From Puccinellia tenuiflora (Eukaryota > Streptophyta > Magnoliopsida > Poales > Poaceae), in contig QRDG01002516.1 of assembly GCA_012064385.1 (NCBI GenBank), positions 62,001 to 126,000 of the forward strand: a stretch of 64,000 nt of DNA. The letters run 5' to 3'. How positions within the stretch are numbered: position 1 is the first letter of the stretch; each line of letters begins with the position of its first letter. Of this stretch, positions 32,404 through 46,079 are shown one piece after another. A program made the position numbers and the translations under genes. The notes beneath the pieces were generated by a model that was given only the letters and a program-made list of their open reading frames with translations, made no database searches and had not been told where the DNA came from.

Positions 32404-35400
32404 CTATAGATTGGAGGGCAGTCTTAATGGGAATCCATTCTCGAAAGCATGGCCAAGTACTTCCTCGATGCGCTTCACGAGCAGAATCTACGAGCAGAGT
32501 AAGTAGTAAATACAACAGGAACAAACACAGTAACGGAAAAAATTACATCCAGAGGGAGAAAACAATTGCAAACATATATATTGATCTACTTAATGTTCTA
32601 CTCCCTCCCATCCGATTAAAGTGTCGTAAGAGTTGAACTAAACACGTACGATTCACAAGCATAGTTAGCGACATATATTTCGGATCAGAGGTAGTAGATG
32701 TTTTAGCTCAGCCCGATAGCAAGAACTACTAGATATTTTATGAGTTTTTTGTTCTGATTAATTCGTGCATCATAGGAGTACATATTAGGAGCAAGTATAA
32801 ATGCAGAATCAAGTTAGTGCTACACTGCTAGTAGGCCAAAGTATACCCTCAACAATCAAGCTATACAATGTAGCAATTTAGATCAAATCTTGAGAAACCA
32901 CTAACAGTAAGCAATCACATACCTCTATGCCAGATAGGATGGGCGCTGGAATCTCAGCCAAGTCCTTCAAGTTCCTTTCTGGCAATATTACTCTCTTGAT
33001 GCCATATCGATGTGCTGCAAGTACCTGAGTTCCAGAGCACCACAAGGGAAGTGGTTCAGCCTTCCATGTTTTTCATGCGAGCAAGAAATAAAGAAAATCA
33101 GGAACATATATGGTGGTACCTTGTCCTTAACACCACCAACTGGCAACACCAGGCCCCTGAGAGTCATCTCTCCCGTCATTGCGGTGTCTGCTCTGACTTT
33201 CCGGTTACTAAACAATGACACCAGCGATGTTACCAGTGTTACTCCTGCAGAAGGACCATCCTTTGGCACAGCACCAGCAGGAAAATGTATGTGAATGTCA
33301 CGACTCTCCAGTAAGTTAATATCCGAAGTAGGCGACAGATTGAGGTCAGCTGCTCTTGCTCTCACCTGTCAAAATCAACAAATTCTAAGTTAAAGAGGAG
33401 CAGAACGTTATTGAACTTGATATGTACTGATACAGAAAATTAAGCAAAGTGGAGCTGATGATGCTTAATTTAAACAGTATTTCAAGTAAGCACCATACTG
33501 CTAGAAAACAACTTCATATGGCAATGGCAGGACCTGCCAACTGAATATAAACAAGTAAAACATTACACCGTGTAAAGGAGATAGGTGAGAAGAAAAGAAG
33601 ATGCTTACCCACGTCAGAGCTAACTGTGCTGACTCCTTAATTACATCGCCAAGTTGTCCCGTCAAATGCAATTCACCCTTACCAACCATGGCTGTAGCCT
33701 CCACAAACTGAACTTCCCCGCCAAAAGAAGTCCAGACAAGCCCAACAGATACTCCTGGGGATGACACACGATCCGCAGCTTCTCTATCGTCAAATCTAGG
33801 AGGCTGTAGCACAATGTGATGTAATATGGTAAGATACGACTAGCATAGACATACTAATCTAGCTTATCATGAAATCAAACTGAGTGGGAATGGCATACCC
33901 CAAGCACTTTTTCCAGCATAGCCTCGTCAACAACCATGGGTGATGGATTTTCATACGAATTTGATATGTCCTGGCCCATAGGAATAACTTCCATTTCAAC
34001 TTCACCACCATCGGCAAGCCTCGAGTCCAGTAGAGTTGTGGTTATTGGCTGTATTTCCTTGCCAAGTCTTAGCGTACTGTTTAGCTCTGCAACCTTCACA
34101 GCAGCTGCACGGGCCAATGCAGCTAGGTTTCGTTCAAGATTACGCACACCAGCTTCTCGTGTGTATCTCTCGATGATAAGTTTGACTACAGCCTGGACAG
34201 ACGAAAGGTACATGGAAAACAGAGATTAATTACATAGTTTTTATAAAGCTCAAATGAAAGAAAAATGGAAGAATAAATGAAAAAGGTTTAAAAAGACCAT
34301 TTTAAGAAATGTTTTGGGACAGATGATGAATTCGATAGTACTCCCTCCGTTCCATAATGTAAGCCTTTTTAGCATTTGTCTTTCCATCCGTATCTAAGAT
34401 ACGGATGGAAAGAGAAATGCTAAAAAGGCTTACATTATGGAACGGAGGTAGTACTATTTAGTTGAATATAAGCAGTTGATGACTGCAAACAAAATGCAAT
34501 GGTAAGTAGGTCCACCTTTGTTCACAAAAAGGCCAGAGATGGCTTCAAAGAGGATAAAGTATTAAAAGGGTAGGTAGACTTAGACTAGAATGAGAGAACT
34601 TTTTTAGAGGAAATTACTTCATTGTTCTGGCTTGATCAATAACAGATGCATGCTATCCCTAAAGAGAAGACCATATAAAAAAAAGTTTTATAAACCTATA
34701 TAATTAAATTCATCTCTACTACATGGAGTAAATCTATTAAGAGTAAACCCAACTAACAAGGAAACACGTTATTCATATATCTGCTTATCAATGAAAGTCA
34801 AATTTACATTTTTTTAATTTAAGGAGCTAAAAATCGTACTAGCATCACATCTTCTCCTTGAAATAATGGAGACAACTCAAAATCAACTACATGTGCTGTA
34901 GCGCAAATAGAATAGCGTCCTCTTAAGCACAAGCACACTGCACTTATTGCTATAAAACTGAATTCAAATGTCTTTATACTTCCATTTTAAACTTCAGTTT
35001 ATTCCCAAGGAGGTAAAGCAAACTGAACATTAATATGGCAAATGCATTCAACGGGAGCAACTGTTACTCTTCCAACAGATAATGTGAGCACATTCAAACC
35101 CTTTTTAATCATGGAATATCAAATAAAATATTTTGCAGACAAGGAAAGGTCCAGCAGAAGATAAATCCTTGTGGCGTACCTCAGGAATCTGAAGATATGC
35201 AGAGCTCAAGCCATGCTGTTCCAATACCCTAGGTAGGAGATGTTTCATGGCTATTTTTAGTTTCTCTTCAGGGGTGTAGCCTGGTAGCTCGATCACTTCC
35301 ATCCTATCTAACAGAGCAGGGGGGATAGGTTGCATCCTGTTGGCAGTTGCAACAAATACGACCTTTGACAGGTCAAATGGAACATTCAAATAGCTGGTAA

Positions 35401-38400
35401 AAATGTGTTAAGGAATTTTAATATATAAAATACAGATAGCAGATTAAATACCATAATATCTCTCCCAAAGTACTGTGGTGCATCAGAGTTTAAAGTAACC
35501 CAAGAACATAGCCTCTTAGAAAAAGTATGGGACTAGAAAATTGCAATCCTCACAGAGATGGCAGTAAAAGGGTACCCAGAAGTGATAAGCCTAACTAACC
35601 AATACATGCGTAATCATAACAAACATATTTTAGAAAAGGGCCCAATTTCACGAAGGAACCAACCAGCTACTCATTATACACATAAAATGAAAGGATACTG
35701 GTCATTGAATGTTTTATTCTGCTCAGGATCAAGAACTTCTAGTAAGGCTGATGCTGGATCACCACGTACGTCTGAACCAGTCTTGTCAATTTCGTCAAGA
35801 AGCATCACTGGGTTGCTGACAGATACTCTCTGCATTTTTTAGAACAATATATAAGAATGACTTATCTGCAGACTATTAGATCAAACATCTCTTGGTTCAA
35901 AAAAGTATGACAGAAGGTGCTGTAAACAGATCTGAGTTACCTTCAGCCCATCGATGAGGCGCCCTGGCATGCTTCCGATGTATGTTCTTCGATGGCCCCT
36001 AATATCAGCCTCATCCTTTACACCGCCGAGAGAGATTCTTATGAACTTTCTATCCAGGGCCTTTGCTATGGAAGAGGCCAATGATGTCTTTCCAACACCA
36101 GGTGGTCCAACAAAACATAGCACGGGACCTCTGGCATCAGGTTTGAGCTGCAAGCAAATTAATACATCTCCATGAGATAGAATAATTAGGACAGGCACAT
36201 AAGAAATACTGTACAAAAGTCAATTTACCAACCTTACGGACAGCCAAATACTCAATAATCCTCTGCTTAACTTTGGTCAGTCCGTAATGATCACGATCAA
36301 GACTCTCCTTTGCAGCTCTAAGATCAAGTTCCCTTTCTTCACTGACTTTTTGCCAAGGAAGGTCGCCAAGAAGCTCCAAATAAGCTCTCGAGCTACTATA
36401 TCCAGGTTGCTGAGGTTGCATCTTTCTCAAGCGCCTGCACAAAGACTAGCTGGATAAACGAACCTCCAGTACCACATCTAAGCAAGTTGAAAAGGATATA
36501 GATAGTAAAAGTTACCTCAACTCCCGTTGGGCGTGCTTCCAAATATTAGTAGGCATTCCTGCATTCTGCATCTTCCTCTCCAATGCAGCTACGTCATCTT
36601 CATCATCGTCGTTATCACCAAGTTCATCTTTGATAGCCCTCATCTGCAAAACTAGCAGGGTCACTATCATACTAGAAACATAATTATATGCTGCACAAAA
36701 GGCCATAGATATCAAAGTTGCTTAACTCCCAAAACCCTCTATAAGAAAAGGATTACTTCCATTTTACGTATATTTATAGACTATCTAGAAATACAAGCAT
36801 GCAAGAATGTAATTTTTAGTTGGTCAAGTGGAACATATGGTTTTAAAATAACAAACCTGCTGGCGTAACAGAAATTCTTTTTGGGACTTTGACAACTGCC
36901 CCTCAACCTTTTGTGTTATTTTCTCAGCTACAAGAATTGACTGTTCATCGAAAGGAAGAAAAACTTAGAAAACCATCAAATGAATAGATCATAGAAAGTT
37001 AACTTTACTAAAGCACGAGGAACTTTAAAATAGTTTAACACTAATTCACAGATCACTGGGTTTCTTGATATTCACCTGCAGGTGTCTGTCTACAAGTTCT
37101 GTTGCCTTGGAAAGCCTGACTTTCAAGTCAACTGAATCCAGCATAGAGAGCTGCTCCTCAAAGCTTATTTCAAAGCTAGCAACAAAAATATCAGCTAGCC
37201 TGTATACAGGAACTGTCTCGAGCAGCAACTTGGTCCTACCAACCGTCTTCTGCTTCTGCAGAAACACCAGAACAATAGTAAGTCTAAACTCACTGATAAG
37301 TATCATGAGCAGCAGTAAGTCTTCTGCTTCTACAGAAACCTAAACTCTACTAGTAATTTCTCCAACAGCAAAAGGAAAAACATCACGGAATATGAACAGA
37401 TGCAGCTCATCTTTCACAATCTTGCATGGATGATGGATCTACCACTGATCTTCTAAATTATTCAATATTCAGTTCTCAACTCAATCTTCCTATTACTCTG
37501 TCAACTATAAGCACAAAATCTTGAAATCTAGCAGTGAAAAGAGGACATCAAGTTCTCCTAAAGTTACTTACCTGCTCTAGGACGGAAATCAGTTCCATGG
37601 CAGTTGCTTTAAATTGCCTAGAAAGAGCAATTAGATCAGGGTCTTGCTCTGCCTGCTCCAACTCTAGCAAAACGAAGACACAATAGTAATGTGAGTGTCA
37701 AAATATATATCATGTGATCTGCAAAAGAAAAGGTAGTGGAACTGTGGGAGTGTCAAAATATATATCATGTGATTTCGAAAAGAAAAGGCAGCTACACAAT
37801 CAAGTAGTTCTTACAGGAAATAGGATCTTTTAAATTCTTTACAAGCTAATAAAGGATGTCAGAGAAGAAATTATACTATTCTAACAAACCATCAAAATCA
37901 TCAGGGCAGACAGACACCAGATCAAGAAAGAAGATACAGTTGTGTGAAATGACAGCAGCTACCAGCTTATGATGATTACACGAAATGGGGTGAAAATTTA
38001 TATGTACTTTTACGGCCGTACCAGTCTTTGTCATGTCAAGGCGTGAAACACGGGCAACATGATATGACCCCCTCGCATTTAGTTCTTGAACACTGAACCT
38101 ACATAAGCCTTCAAGAACAACAATGTATGTAACCCTCCCACTTGGTTTCTCCACCCCTCTTGAAAGGTGCAGAGCTCTAGCAGCAACTCCACTATACATG
38201 GAAGGAAAATGAAAGTTTCAGAGAAAGTTGGATTAAAAATATGCCTAAGGTAGGAAAACACAAACACTAGAAATCTAAGATAATGTAACAAAGGGTGCAA
38301 CTTTGAATTATGTACATTATACTTCACATTTCATCAGATTGGGCAATTATAGATCCAATATAGCCTTTGGTTATAGCTGGAGACAAGAAAGCCCATAGCA

Positions 38401-39982
38401 CAGCAAACATTTGTAGAACATAGTAGGCTGACAAATAGAATGAAAACATCACTGGTACATGCAGTGTTGAGCTACATGTACCCTCCTATACATAAAGTGC
38501 ACCCTCCTGTCGAACAAGATTTTATCACTGTCTCATCCAACCCCCAGAGCAGGATAAGCGAATAATGCATTCTTGCACTAGCCACACACTACATAAGCAG
38601 CTAGATATGTAAATGAGAAATCGTGTGCTTAATTCTATTTTTGATATGTTCACAGAATGAAATATTGCATGCCATTGTTATATCTGCATCCAGCCTATTC
38701 CATGTCAAAACTCCTAAATGTAGCAGACTTAACAACCTTTAGTGGCCAGGCACAATGTATTACTGTCAGATTTGAAGTCTTTTTAATCTCTGGAACCTGG
38801 GTCATGGATATAGTACGTACAGACGTAATGGAAAGGCACTACATAGCAAATGCTGATACAGACCGGTTGTGCCAGTGAATGGGCTCCTTTCCATTCTTTG
38901 CATCCTGTTTGGTCGACTCCCCCCCAGAACCACCGGGAGACTTGCTGCCTCCTTCGCCTGAATCACCACCCACACCTATAAGAGCAATAGTAACCCGGGT
39001 AAGAAAAATGCAGGTTCACAATGCCCACCAATGGCTCATTAGCTGAATTAGATCCCACAGTCGCTATCTCACCAGAAGACAGAATCGAACCAACAGCCGC
39101 GGCCTCGGAGTCTCGCACGGGAAGCACCCCAATGAGACCCTTGTCCTCCCGCTGCCAGAGCTCCTGCTCCACCAGCTTCACACTGCAGGCCAAAACAACC
39201 GCATTGCCAAAGTCAAAAACCGCCTGAATTTCCCGTCCCAACGCCGAGTCCACACACGCCCACAAGCTACACCCACACCAACAAAGACTCCAATAACCCA
39301 ACCTAACCTGAACCACAATTGACCTGACCGAGACTAGAAAATTCAGACACCAAATGAGTGGTGGATAATTGGGGGCTGAATTAGTCGGTCAAAGCCATAA
39401 AAAGCTGCCGAACTGCTGAACACACCCCACCGTGAGTCCAACAAGAGCATCGATCAAATTGCAGCGAGAATTTAAAAAACAAATCCGCATCAGAAGTGAT
39501 AACAACTACGCGAAAGCAGATTTTAACATGAATACTACTTGAGCCACACTGGTTGCAACTTGCAAGACATAGGAGTATACTTCAGAACAGGCAGAAATTC
39601 TACTTGAACCCACACAGGCTACAGGCTCCAGAGCAGAAATAAAAAAGGGTCTCTAAGAATGATTAGCAGCTAGCTCGCTGAGTCGACACCGAATCCGAAG
39701 CTGGGGTCACGCGATTGATCGCTCGGGGCGGAGGAAGACCTAACCACGGCCAATCCCCTTGCCCAAACCCGCCTGCATCGCACCGAATTAGCAGTGCCCC
39801 GAACCCCCCCGACACGAGCTGTACGCAACCAACTAATCGGCGCCCACGGAATCGCCCGCCCGCCGCACTGACCTGCTGGGGTTGGTGCAGCGGATCCGTA
39901 CGATGGCGCCGGGGAGGAGCACCTTGTTGCGGAACGGCAGTATGGCGAGCCGGCCCGGCAGCTCCACGGGCGCGTCCGCCAT
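32404..39982 (-). CDS. LON2: Lon protease 2, peroxisomal; 17 exons, complete
   Basis: Exons (minus strand): 39982-39873, 39182-39073, 38975-38864, 38191-38022, 37663-37572, 37255-37076, 36940-36857, 36643-36516, 36434-36233, 36147-35941, 35829-35699, 35393-35180, 34192-33899, 33803-33609, 33365-33120, 33024-32923, 32487-32404. They total 886 residues in one frame. The N-terminal LON domain starts MADAPVELPGRLAILPFRNK. The AAA+ module has Walker A GPPGVGKT (410-417) and Walker B VMLLDE (to about 478). The protease motif PKDGPSAG holds the catalytic Ser at 782, and VGGVKDK holds the catalytic Lys at 825, 43 residues apart as in bacterial Lon. The C-terminal tripeptide SNL is a non-canonical PTS1, consistent with import into peroxisomes, where LON2 degrades or refolds matrix proteins. 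An in-frame ATG at 40039 exists, but the start at 39982 matches the family. Small MITEs lie in two introns. Confidence 0.95.
32601..32697. mobile_element. Stowaway-like MITE in the last LON2 intron
   Basis: The sequence starts CTCCCTCCCATCCGATTAAA and ends with the imperfect complement TTTCGGATCAGAGGTAG, between TA dinucleotides. The inverted repeats are degenerate. Confidence 0.6.
34341..34451. mobile_element. Stowaway MITE in a LON2 intron, 111 bases
   Basis: An almost perfect palindrome begins CTCCCTCCGTTCCATAATG and ends with its complement, flanked by TA on each side (34339-34340, 34452-34453). It is a typical Tc1/mariner-derived MITE and appears young because the arms are nearly identical. 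Confidence 0.88.
34454..35179. other. Long LON2 intron, no feature seen
   Basis: This is an AT-rich intron sequence with no ORF, repeat or transposon end recognised. Confidence 0.5.
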
Positions 39983-40690
39983 ATGGCCGCCGCTCGCGCG
40001 CGCGCGCGGTGCGGTCGAGTCGAGGAAACACGCGCGCACAGGTCAGAGGAACAGAATCTTTGTGGACAAATTGGGGAGGGAGACGAAGGCGAGAGGTGGG
40101 AGAAGACGGGGATGATATTTATGTGTGGCGAGTCAATGCTGGGCTGCGGGTGGGCCCGCCTGTCAGGTGCGGGGCCCGCGCGTCGGCGAGGGATGGGCGT
40201 GTCGTGTGGGCGTGGCGCTCTGGTTGGGGATAAAGGGTTGGCGCCGCGACGATCCGGTGCGGGGAGTGGTGTGCGGCCCGGACACGTGGCTGCGTTATGA
40301 ACTTATGATGGCTGGTTTGGGTGTTGCTGTTTGGATTTGCCGGCGTGCGGGTCGGTCGGAGTTCAGACCGCCGTAGCGGTTGGGACACGGCCGGGTCATC
40401 GGATCTCGGCCGTCGGGTCGTCGGGGTCCGTGTGTCGGACGGTGTGGATCTTGGGCTTCGAGGTATCCACGTGAGGAATTTGCTTTGCTGCCAAGTGAGT
40501 GAGCCGTATGATTGGGAGCGTACGGAATCGCGCGTGACACGGGCTCATCCGATATGCACTGGGCCTTTTCTAACGTTGTCAAGTATAGTTAGGACGTCAA
40601 CACCAAGAAAAAAAGGTAGACACCAAGTAAAAGTAGTAGTACTATCATGTTGAAGAAAGGAGCAAATTCAAAGAGGAGGTTCCACTCGTC
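39983..40690. other. LON2 upstream region
   Basis: The segment is GC-rich close to the start (including alternating CG/CGCG near 39995-40012) and holds the LON2 leader and probable promoter. ORFs predicted here on both strands are GC artefacts. There is no clear TATA box. Confidence 0.5.
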
Positions 40691-41140
40691 TTAGAGCATC
40701 TCTAGCAGAGCCCGTAAACGCCTCGAACTGATAAAATAACCGTCCGATACGGTCCGCGCGAGGAAAAACGAGACACACCAGCAACCGAAAAAGTGTCCGG
40801 CCGTAAATTTTTTTTCGGGCGCCCGAGAACTTTCCCCCCGAAACCGTGTATACACGGTTTTGCCCTCCGAACTGATTCCCGTTGCCGGGAGGAATAACCT
40901 GCGAGGCGTTGGCGGGAGGGACATTTCAGCTCCGTGTCGGGTAGTTCCTCTCCCCCCCCCCCCCCCCCCCCCGAGTCGTCGCCGCCGCCACCCGCCGTCC
41001 TCGATCCCGGCCGTTTCCCGATGTATTCCTCCCGTCGAGTCGCCGCCGCACCGGATCCGTCGGTGAGTTACTTTTCCGCTCGATCCCGGTCGATTTTCCG
41101 GTGGATTCGTTGTTGATTTCTCTTCCCGTGCTCGTTTTAG

Positions 41141-42299
41141 ATGGAGTTGAGCCCGTGCGACCAATTTTTGCTCGAGTCCTTGTTCGAGTCCGATGACTCG
41201 GACGTTGAGATGTTGCTCGCCAACCATCGGCAGCAAATGGCAGTGGTGGTCCTCGCCGTGAAGAAGTTAGAGGATACGCATCGAAGGACGAGGCGAGGAT
41301 CCAAAGTCGGCCGCCTATGCATTCCCCGGAAATCGTTTCTACGGCAACGAGCTGCTGATGCAAGACTACTTCGCCAAGAGACCAACCTACCCGGCTCACA
41401 TCTTCCGGCGAAGGTACCGAATGCGTCGATCCCTGTTCGTCAAAATTGTAGAGGCTTGCGAGGCCAATTGTCGGTATTTTACTCGTCGGAGGAATGCGGC
41501 CGGATTGTTGGGCTTTAGCGCGCATCAAAAGATATCCGCAGCTATGAGGGTGATTGCATACGGCATTCCGGCCGACTACGCCGACGAGTATCTTCGCATT
41601 GGCGAGGATACTACAATCGAGTCAGTGCGTATGTTTGCCAAAGTGATCATCTGTGTCTTCGGTCCTATTTATCTTAGAGCACCGAATGAGGAGGACACGG
41701 CAAGGTTGATGGCACAAAATGAGGCTCGTGGTTGGCCGGGCATGCTAGGTAGTGTTGATTGTATGCATTGGCAGTGGAAGAACTGCCCGAAAGCATGGCA
41801 CTGGTAATATTGTGGCAAGAGTGGTGATGCAACAATAGTTCTTGAGGCTGTTGCATCCGAGGATTTGTGGATTTGGCATTATTTCTTTGGGCTGCCGGGC
41901 ACACTCAATGATATCAACGTATTGCAAAGGTCTCATTTATTTGCTCGGCTAGCAAGTGGTGATGCTCCGGCTTGCAACTATACTGTCAATGGGAATGAGT
42001 ACACAAAGGGGTACTATCTTGCCGACGGTATCTACCCTCCTTGGTCTACATTTGTGAAGACCATCTCAAAACCTGAGACTAAAATGGAGATCCACTTTGC
42101 CAAGGTACAAGAGGCAGCCGGAAGGATATTGAGAGAGCTTTGGGGTTTTACAATCTAGGTTTGCCATAGTTCGAGGTTCTGTTCGTTTTTTGGGACAAGA
42201 AAACCCTCAAAAATATAATGATATGTTGTGTGATTCTTCACAACATGATCGTCGAGGATGAGAGGGACTTGAACTTGGATTTAGTCTATGACATGTTGT
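41141..42299 (+). pseudogene. PIF/Harbinger transposase, inactivated
   Basis: From ATG 41141 (MELSPCDQFLLESLF) the reading is open to RLCIPR; one extra A near 41331 then shifts the frame, which resumes as MQDYFAKRPTYPAHIF. The core has MLGSVDCMHWQWKNC (first Asp) and LPGTLNDINVLQRS (second Asp), but an in-frame TAA at 41805-41807 falls where the family has GMYCGKS. Another frameshift near 42130 follows the conserved EAAG..ILRELWG, and CCVILHNMIVEDERDL ends the protein. Three lesions make it non-functional. A close relative lies at 47779-49106 on the other strand. Confidence 0.88.
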
Positions 42300-42429
42300 G
42301 TAATTTAAACCATTATTGTAATTTGGATTATGTTTGTGTTGTACAATAAATAATATTCTTATTTCATATTGATTTTATATTGCTGTTATATTTTTAAAGT
42401 CGAATGATGCATATCTGTTAAAATGATGT

Positions 42430-42555
42430 GTTTTACGGGCTGAAAACGGCTGTGCGCAGAACAGAAACCGAAAGCCAAGCGGTAAAACAGATATTCTGTT
42501 TTACCGGTTGGTTTTCGGTTTCTGCTCTGCCGCAGTCGTTTTCAGCCCGTAAAAC
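42430..42555. repeat. Near-perfect 126-base hairpin at the 3' side of the PIF element
   Basis: The left arm begins GTTTTACGGGCTGAAAACGG and the right arm ends CAGTCGTTTTCAGCCCGTAA followed by AAC. The centre is the palindrome TAAAACAGATATTCTGTTTTA. It lies between the transposase and the right terminal repeat. Confidence 0.9.
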
Positions 42556-42624
42556 GCGCAAAACGCAAACCGTAAAACGAGTTTTCGATTTCGGCGTTTA
42601 CGGGCTCTGCTAGAGATGCTCTTA

Positions 42625-45254
42625 GACCTGCACAAGCTGACAGTGGGCCAAGCCTGCTAGCCTAGCTGGATGGATATGTTATCTGCTTCGAAACAGGGAG
42701 TCGTTGTAACCTCGGCCGAGACGATGCTAGGAGACACCTACGACAAGCACGAGACGTGGACCGGGAGAAGAAGGTGAAGGGCGGGGCAGCAAGCGTGGGT
42801 TTTCACTGGTCCTAACTAACGGCTGGCAAGCGATCCAAGGAGACGCAACACCATGTCTACACTAATTAAAAGCATCGCCACGGGAGCTTATTGACGAGAC
42901 CACCAACTCCACCGTGAATCGAGGCGGAAGAGCTCTCCCCCTACTACCCGTTAGTCGAATCCGGGGAAAACCAACTCTCATGTGTCCCGTGGCGATGTAA
43001 GCGTCAACGTGGCCGGAAAGGGCACGAGGTACTTATACACTACGAAATCGCCCCCGCCGTCGGGAAGAATGACACGAGTATACCAACACCTAACAATTAT
43101 AATAATAAGAAAAAATAATGATCCGGCTTCAATGGTCTATTTCTCATCGTTCTAATCATAATATACTCGCTCTGTATCACAATATAATTATATAATATGT
43201 TTTAGATATTCATATGCGAACTACATGCGGAGCAAGATTAGTGAATGTACACACTAAATACATCTATATACATCTGTATTTAGTCTGTATGAGAAAAGGT
43301 AAAACATTTTATATTATGATATGAATGGCGTAGTAAGGATTTGGACAAGATCGCCCGCCAAGAACATGTCAGCAGTATGATTTCACATCTCTCCCGCCAA
43401 ACCTTTGGAATTATTACGAGCATATATCTACTGCAATGGTCAATTCAGTGGTGTCACCAAGACAGAACGTATCACCTGATACGATTCTATCACCAACGAA
43501 TCACTCGAACAAAAACAAAGGCATCGCTAACCTATCTAAGAAAAGAAGCATTCCCACTTCCAGGTTTTGCATCCCTGGCTAAGCAACCGGACTCGGGAGA
43601 ATTTGGCGCCTGATTCACAGCCATTCAGACCTAAAAACGGCTTTAAAATACGGCATCGATCCCTGGATGGCATTCAGACCTACAAAAAGCTTTAAAATAC
43701 GCCGCCGATCCCGGCACATCGACGGGCAGGGGCAGACCGCTCTAAAAATACACGGGACGAGCTCACCTCCACGGCCACGCGACCAAGACCGTGGCATGGC
43801 AGGTCAGGTCCACGGCCGCGGCGATGGGAACGTGTGCCGGCCGGATGCATATGGATCTCCAAGCTCGTCAGGGCAATGATCGCAACGCAACCAAGGAATT
43901 TATTAGACCCTGATGATAGATAAGATAGTAGCTAGAATTCAGAGTCTTCGTAACTTCGTTGCCGTGGTCGTCTCCGAGGTGCGAACTTCCATTGCTAACT
44001 ACAGGTGGGAAAAGAAAGCCCCGTGCATGTTTGGAGTATGTGGGTATCTGCACAGCATGCAGGACATTTTCTAATCATAACATACAATCTGTCAACCGGA
44101 TCAGTCGCATTCCAGCGTTCATCGCAGAAACTAATTCATCTGTAAGCATACCTCCAACCCCACAGTGACAACAACATCCCAAAAGAACTCCTCTCACCTA
44201 AATAAACCTATCAATCAGGCAACTTATACAAATGAATACGTTTAACCTTTTGGCAATCTGCGAATCCCACCATTTGTAACAAAAAAAATACTACATGTCT
44301 AAGGACCCACAAAAAGGTGATAATAAATATTTCGACAGAGAAAAAAATGGGCGGAAACTACGTGGTTTTGCTTTAAAAGGAGAAACTAATATATATACAA
44401 ATGGTACCTACACTTTCATCCAAGATTTACTTTACTGGTTCGATTTTAGACGGGCAAATAGGCGTAAGGGTGAAAAAAAAGAGAGGTGGTGTACAGCTCA
44501 GTTCCACTTTATAATTTTGGGTGGAATTTGGCAGAGTATCTTGTCCGAAACGGTTTTGGTGTTTAGCTCAGATTTGGAAATTTCAGCTAACTACCGAAGT
44601 TCTGCAAAAAAAAGGTATCCAACTAGCCATGCCCTGTACATTTTGTTTGAGTCTCGTGGTGTTTATTATTCATTCACATTACTAAGACTCTGGACCGAAT
44701 TGTCAGAAAAGCCACATTTGAAGATGACGGTTTTGAGCCACTTGACATGCAGGAAAGCGAAACTCCCGACAAAAAGCCTAAAAATGATGTAATAAGATAG
44801 TAAAAACGTGTAACAATGGCATATAATAACTAACATGGATTAATAAAAAATTATAGATACGTTTGACATGTACCAGTCGCGCGAATCGTTTTCTTTTCCG
44901 TAACAGGGGTAATATGCAATTATGTATCGTTTTCACCTGGTCGGAACGAATCCTTTAACATCTTATATATCGGAACGGAGGGAGTACTCCACTATCGATG
45001 TAAAAGACACACTTCTAATTTGCTGGACGAAGCAAAAATTCCCAAATTCAGTATTTTTCCTTGATATTCAAGGGCCTGAAAAACAGTTTCATTCACTTTT
45101 ATATCATACAACATGCTTGGTTATTCAATGTTGAGTATCCTAAAAATTATTATCATGCCTCAGTTGTATCTAAATAAAATATCATATGATGCTCTGCATT
45201 TTTATTCTTGGAACAATAGGCATAAATTCTGAACGTTCTGCTTAGTTAGAAAAG
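42625..45254. other. Intergenic spacer
   Basis: No gene is recognised. A degenerate Stowaway-like MITE lies at about 43165-43336 (ends CTCGCTCTGTATCACAATAT and ATATTATGATATGAATGGCG). An imperfect tandem repeat starting CATTCAGACCTA lies at 43620-43716. A single Stowaway-like end (GGAACGGAGGGAGTA) lies near 44974. A 165-codon frame at 44295-44792 has no recognisable motif and atypical composition, so it is not called a gene. Confidence 0.5.
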
Positions 45255-46079
45255 GAGGTAATTGCACTGGCCATATAAGAACTTATCCACCATGTGCACT
45301 TTCATACAACTTCTTGCAAAGTGTGGTGCGGTGGTACAATAACTTTGATTTTGCGTCCAAATTCATACAACGCGAATCAGGAGCTGACACGTGTCAACAT
45401 CCACGTTAGAAAATGGCTCTAGCACGCACCCCCCCTGAACAGCGGATCGTTTTTGATTGAGAAATCAGCTTCAGATTTTACTTAGTTGCTACCTTTCTAA
45501 ACTTCATTTCATTTCCATAATTCAGAATGCATCACATGGCACAGCTCAAATTCATAATGCACAATACTTCACACATTTTCTAAACTTCATTTTATTTCCA
45601 TAATTCAATTCTTACAAAGTAGACCACACACTTACAACATACACACCAACAGATACCAACCATGTAAAGCTTTTGCTGCTGCCTATCATCTCTTCCTGCT
45701 ACATACTACCTAACAGAAACACACTACTCTTCACATACACACATAAATTGGTTCAGCTTGTATCACCCGCAGCTTGCTTTGGCTTTGTATTTCTTCAGCT
45801 CAAATACCACTCATGCCCATATCAAATGCATCACCAACGTACAGCTTGCTTCAGGCTTCACAACCTCCATTACATTAGTTCCTCTGAACTCTCTTCATCG
45901 CAGCCTCGATTTCCATCTCAAACTCTACATAACTGATAACTCTATAGCAACGAGCATCCTCTGACCGTACGAGGAATCCCTTGACGCGTCCACCTGCGAA
46001 GCAAGCAACCAACCAACCACAACAAAGATCAGCAACAAATTTGCACCACAAACCACATGAAGAGCAAGACATATTGAAG

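Larger units (their letters stand above)
40694..42621 (+). mobile_element. PIF/Harbinger transposon, 1.93 kb, ends intact
   Basis: Perfect terminal inverted repeats start GAGCATCTCTAGCAGAGCCC, with TTA target duplications at 40691-40693 and 42622-42624. It holds one transposase gene and, next to the right end, a large hairpin. A run of more than 20 Cs occurs at about 40950-40972. Confidence 0.92.

Noticed and set aside
39715..40388. Several overlapping ORFs upstream of LON2
   Set aside because: They overlap the first LON2 exon, leader and promoter and result from high GC content.
44295..44792. 165-codon plus-strand ORF
   Set aside because: No recognisable domain, AT-rich random-looking composition, no splice or promoter context, and it lies in spacer DNA near MITE remnants.
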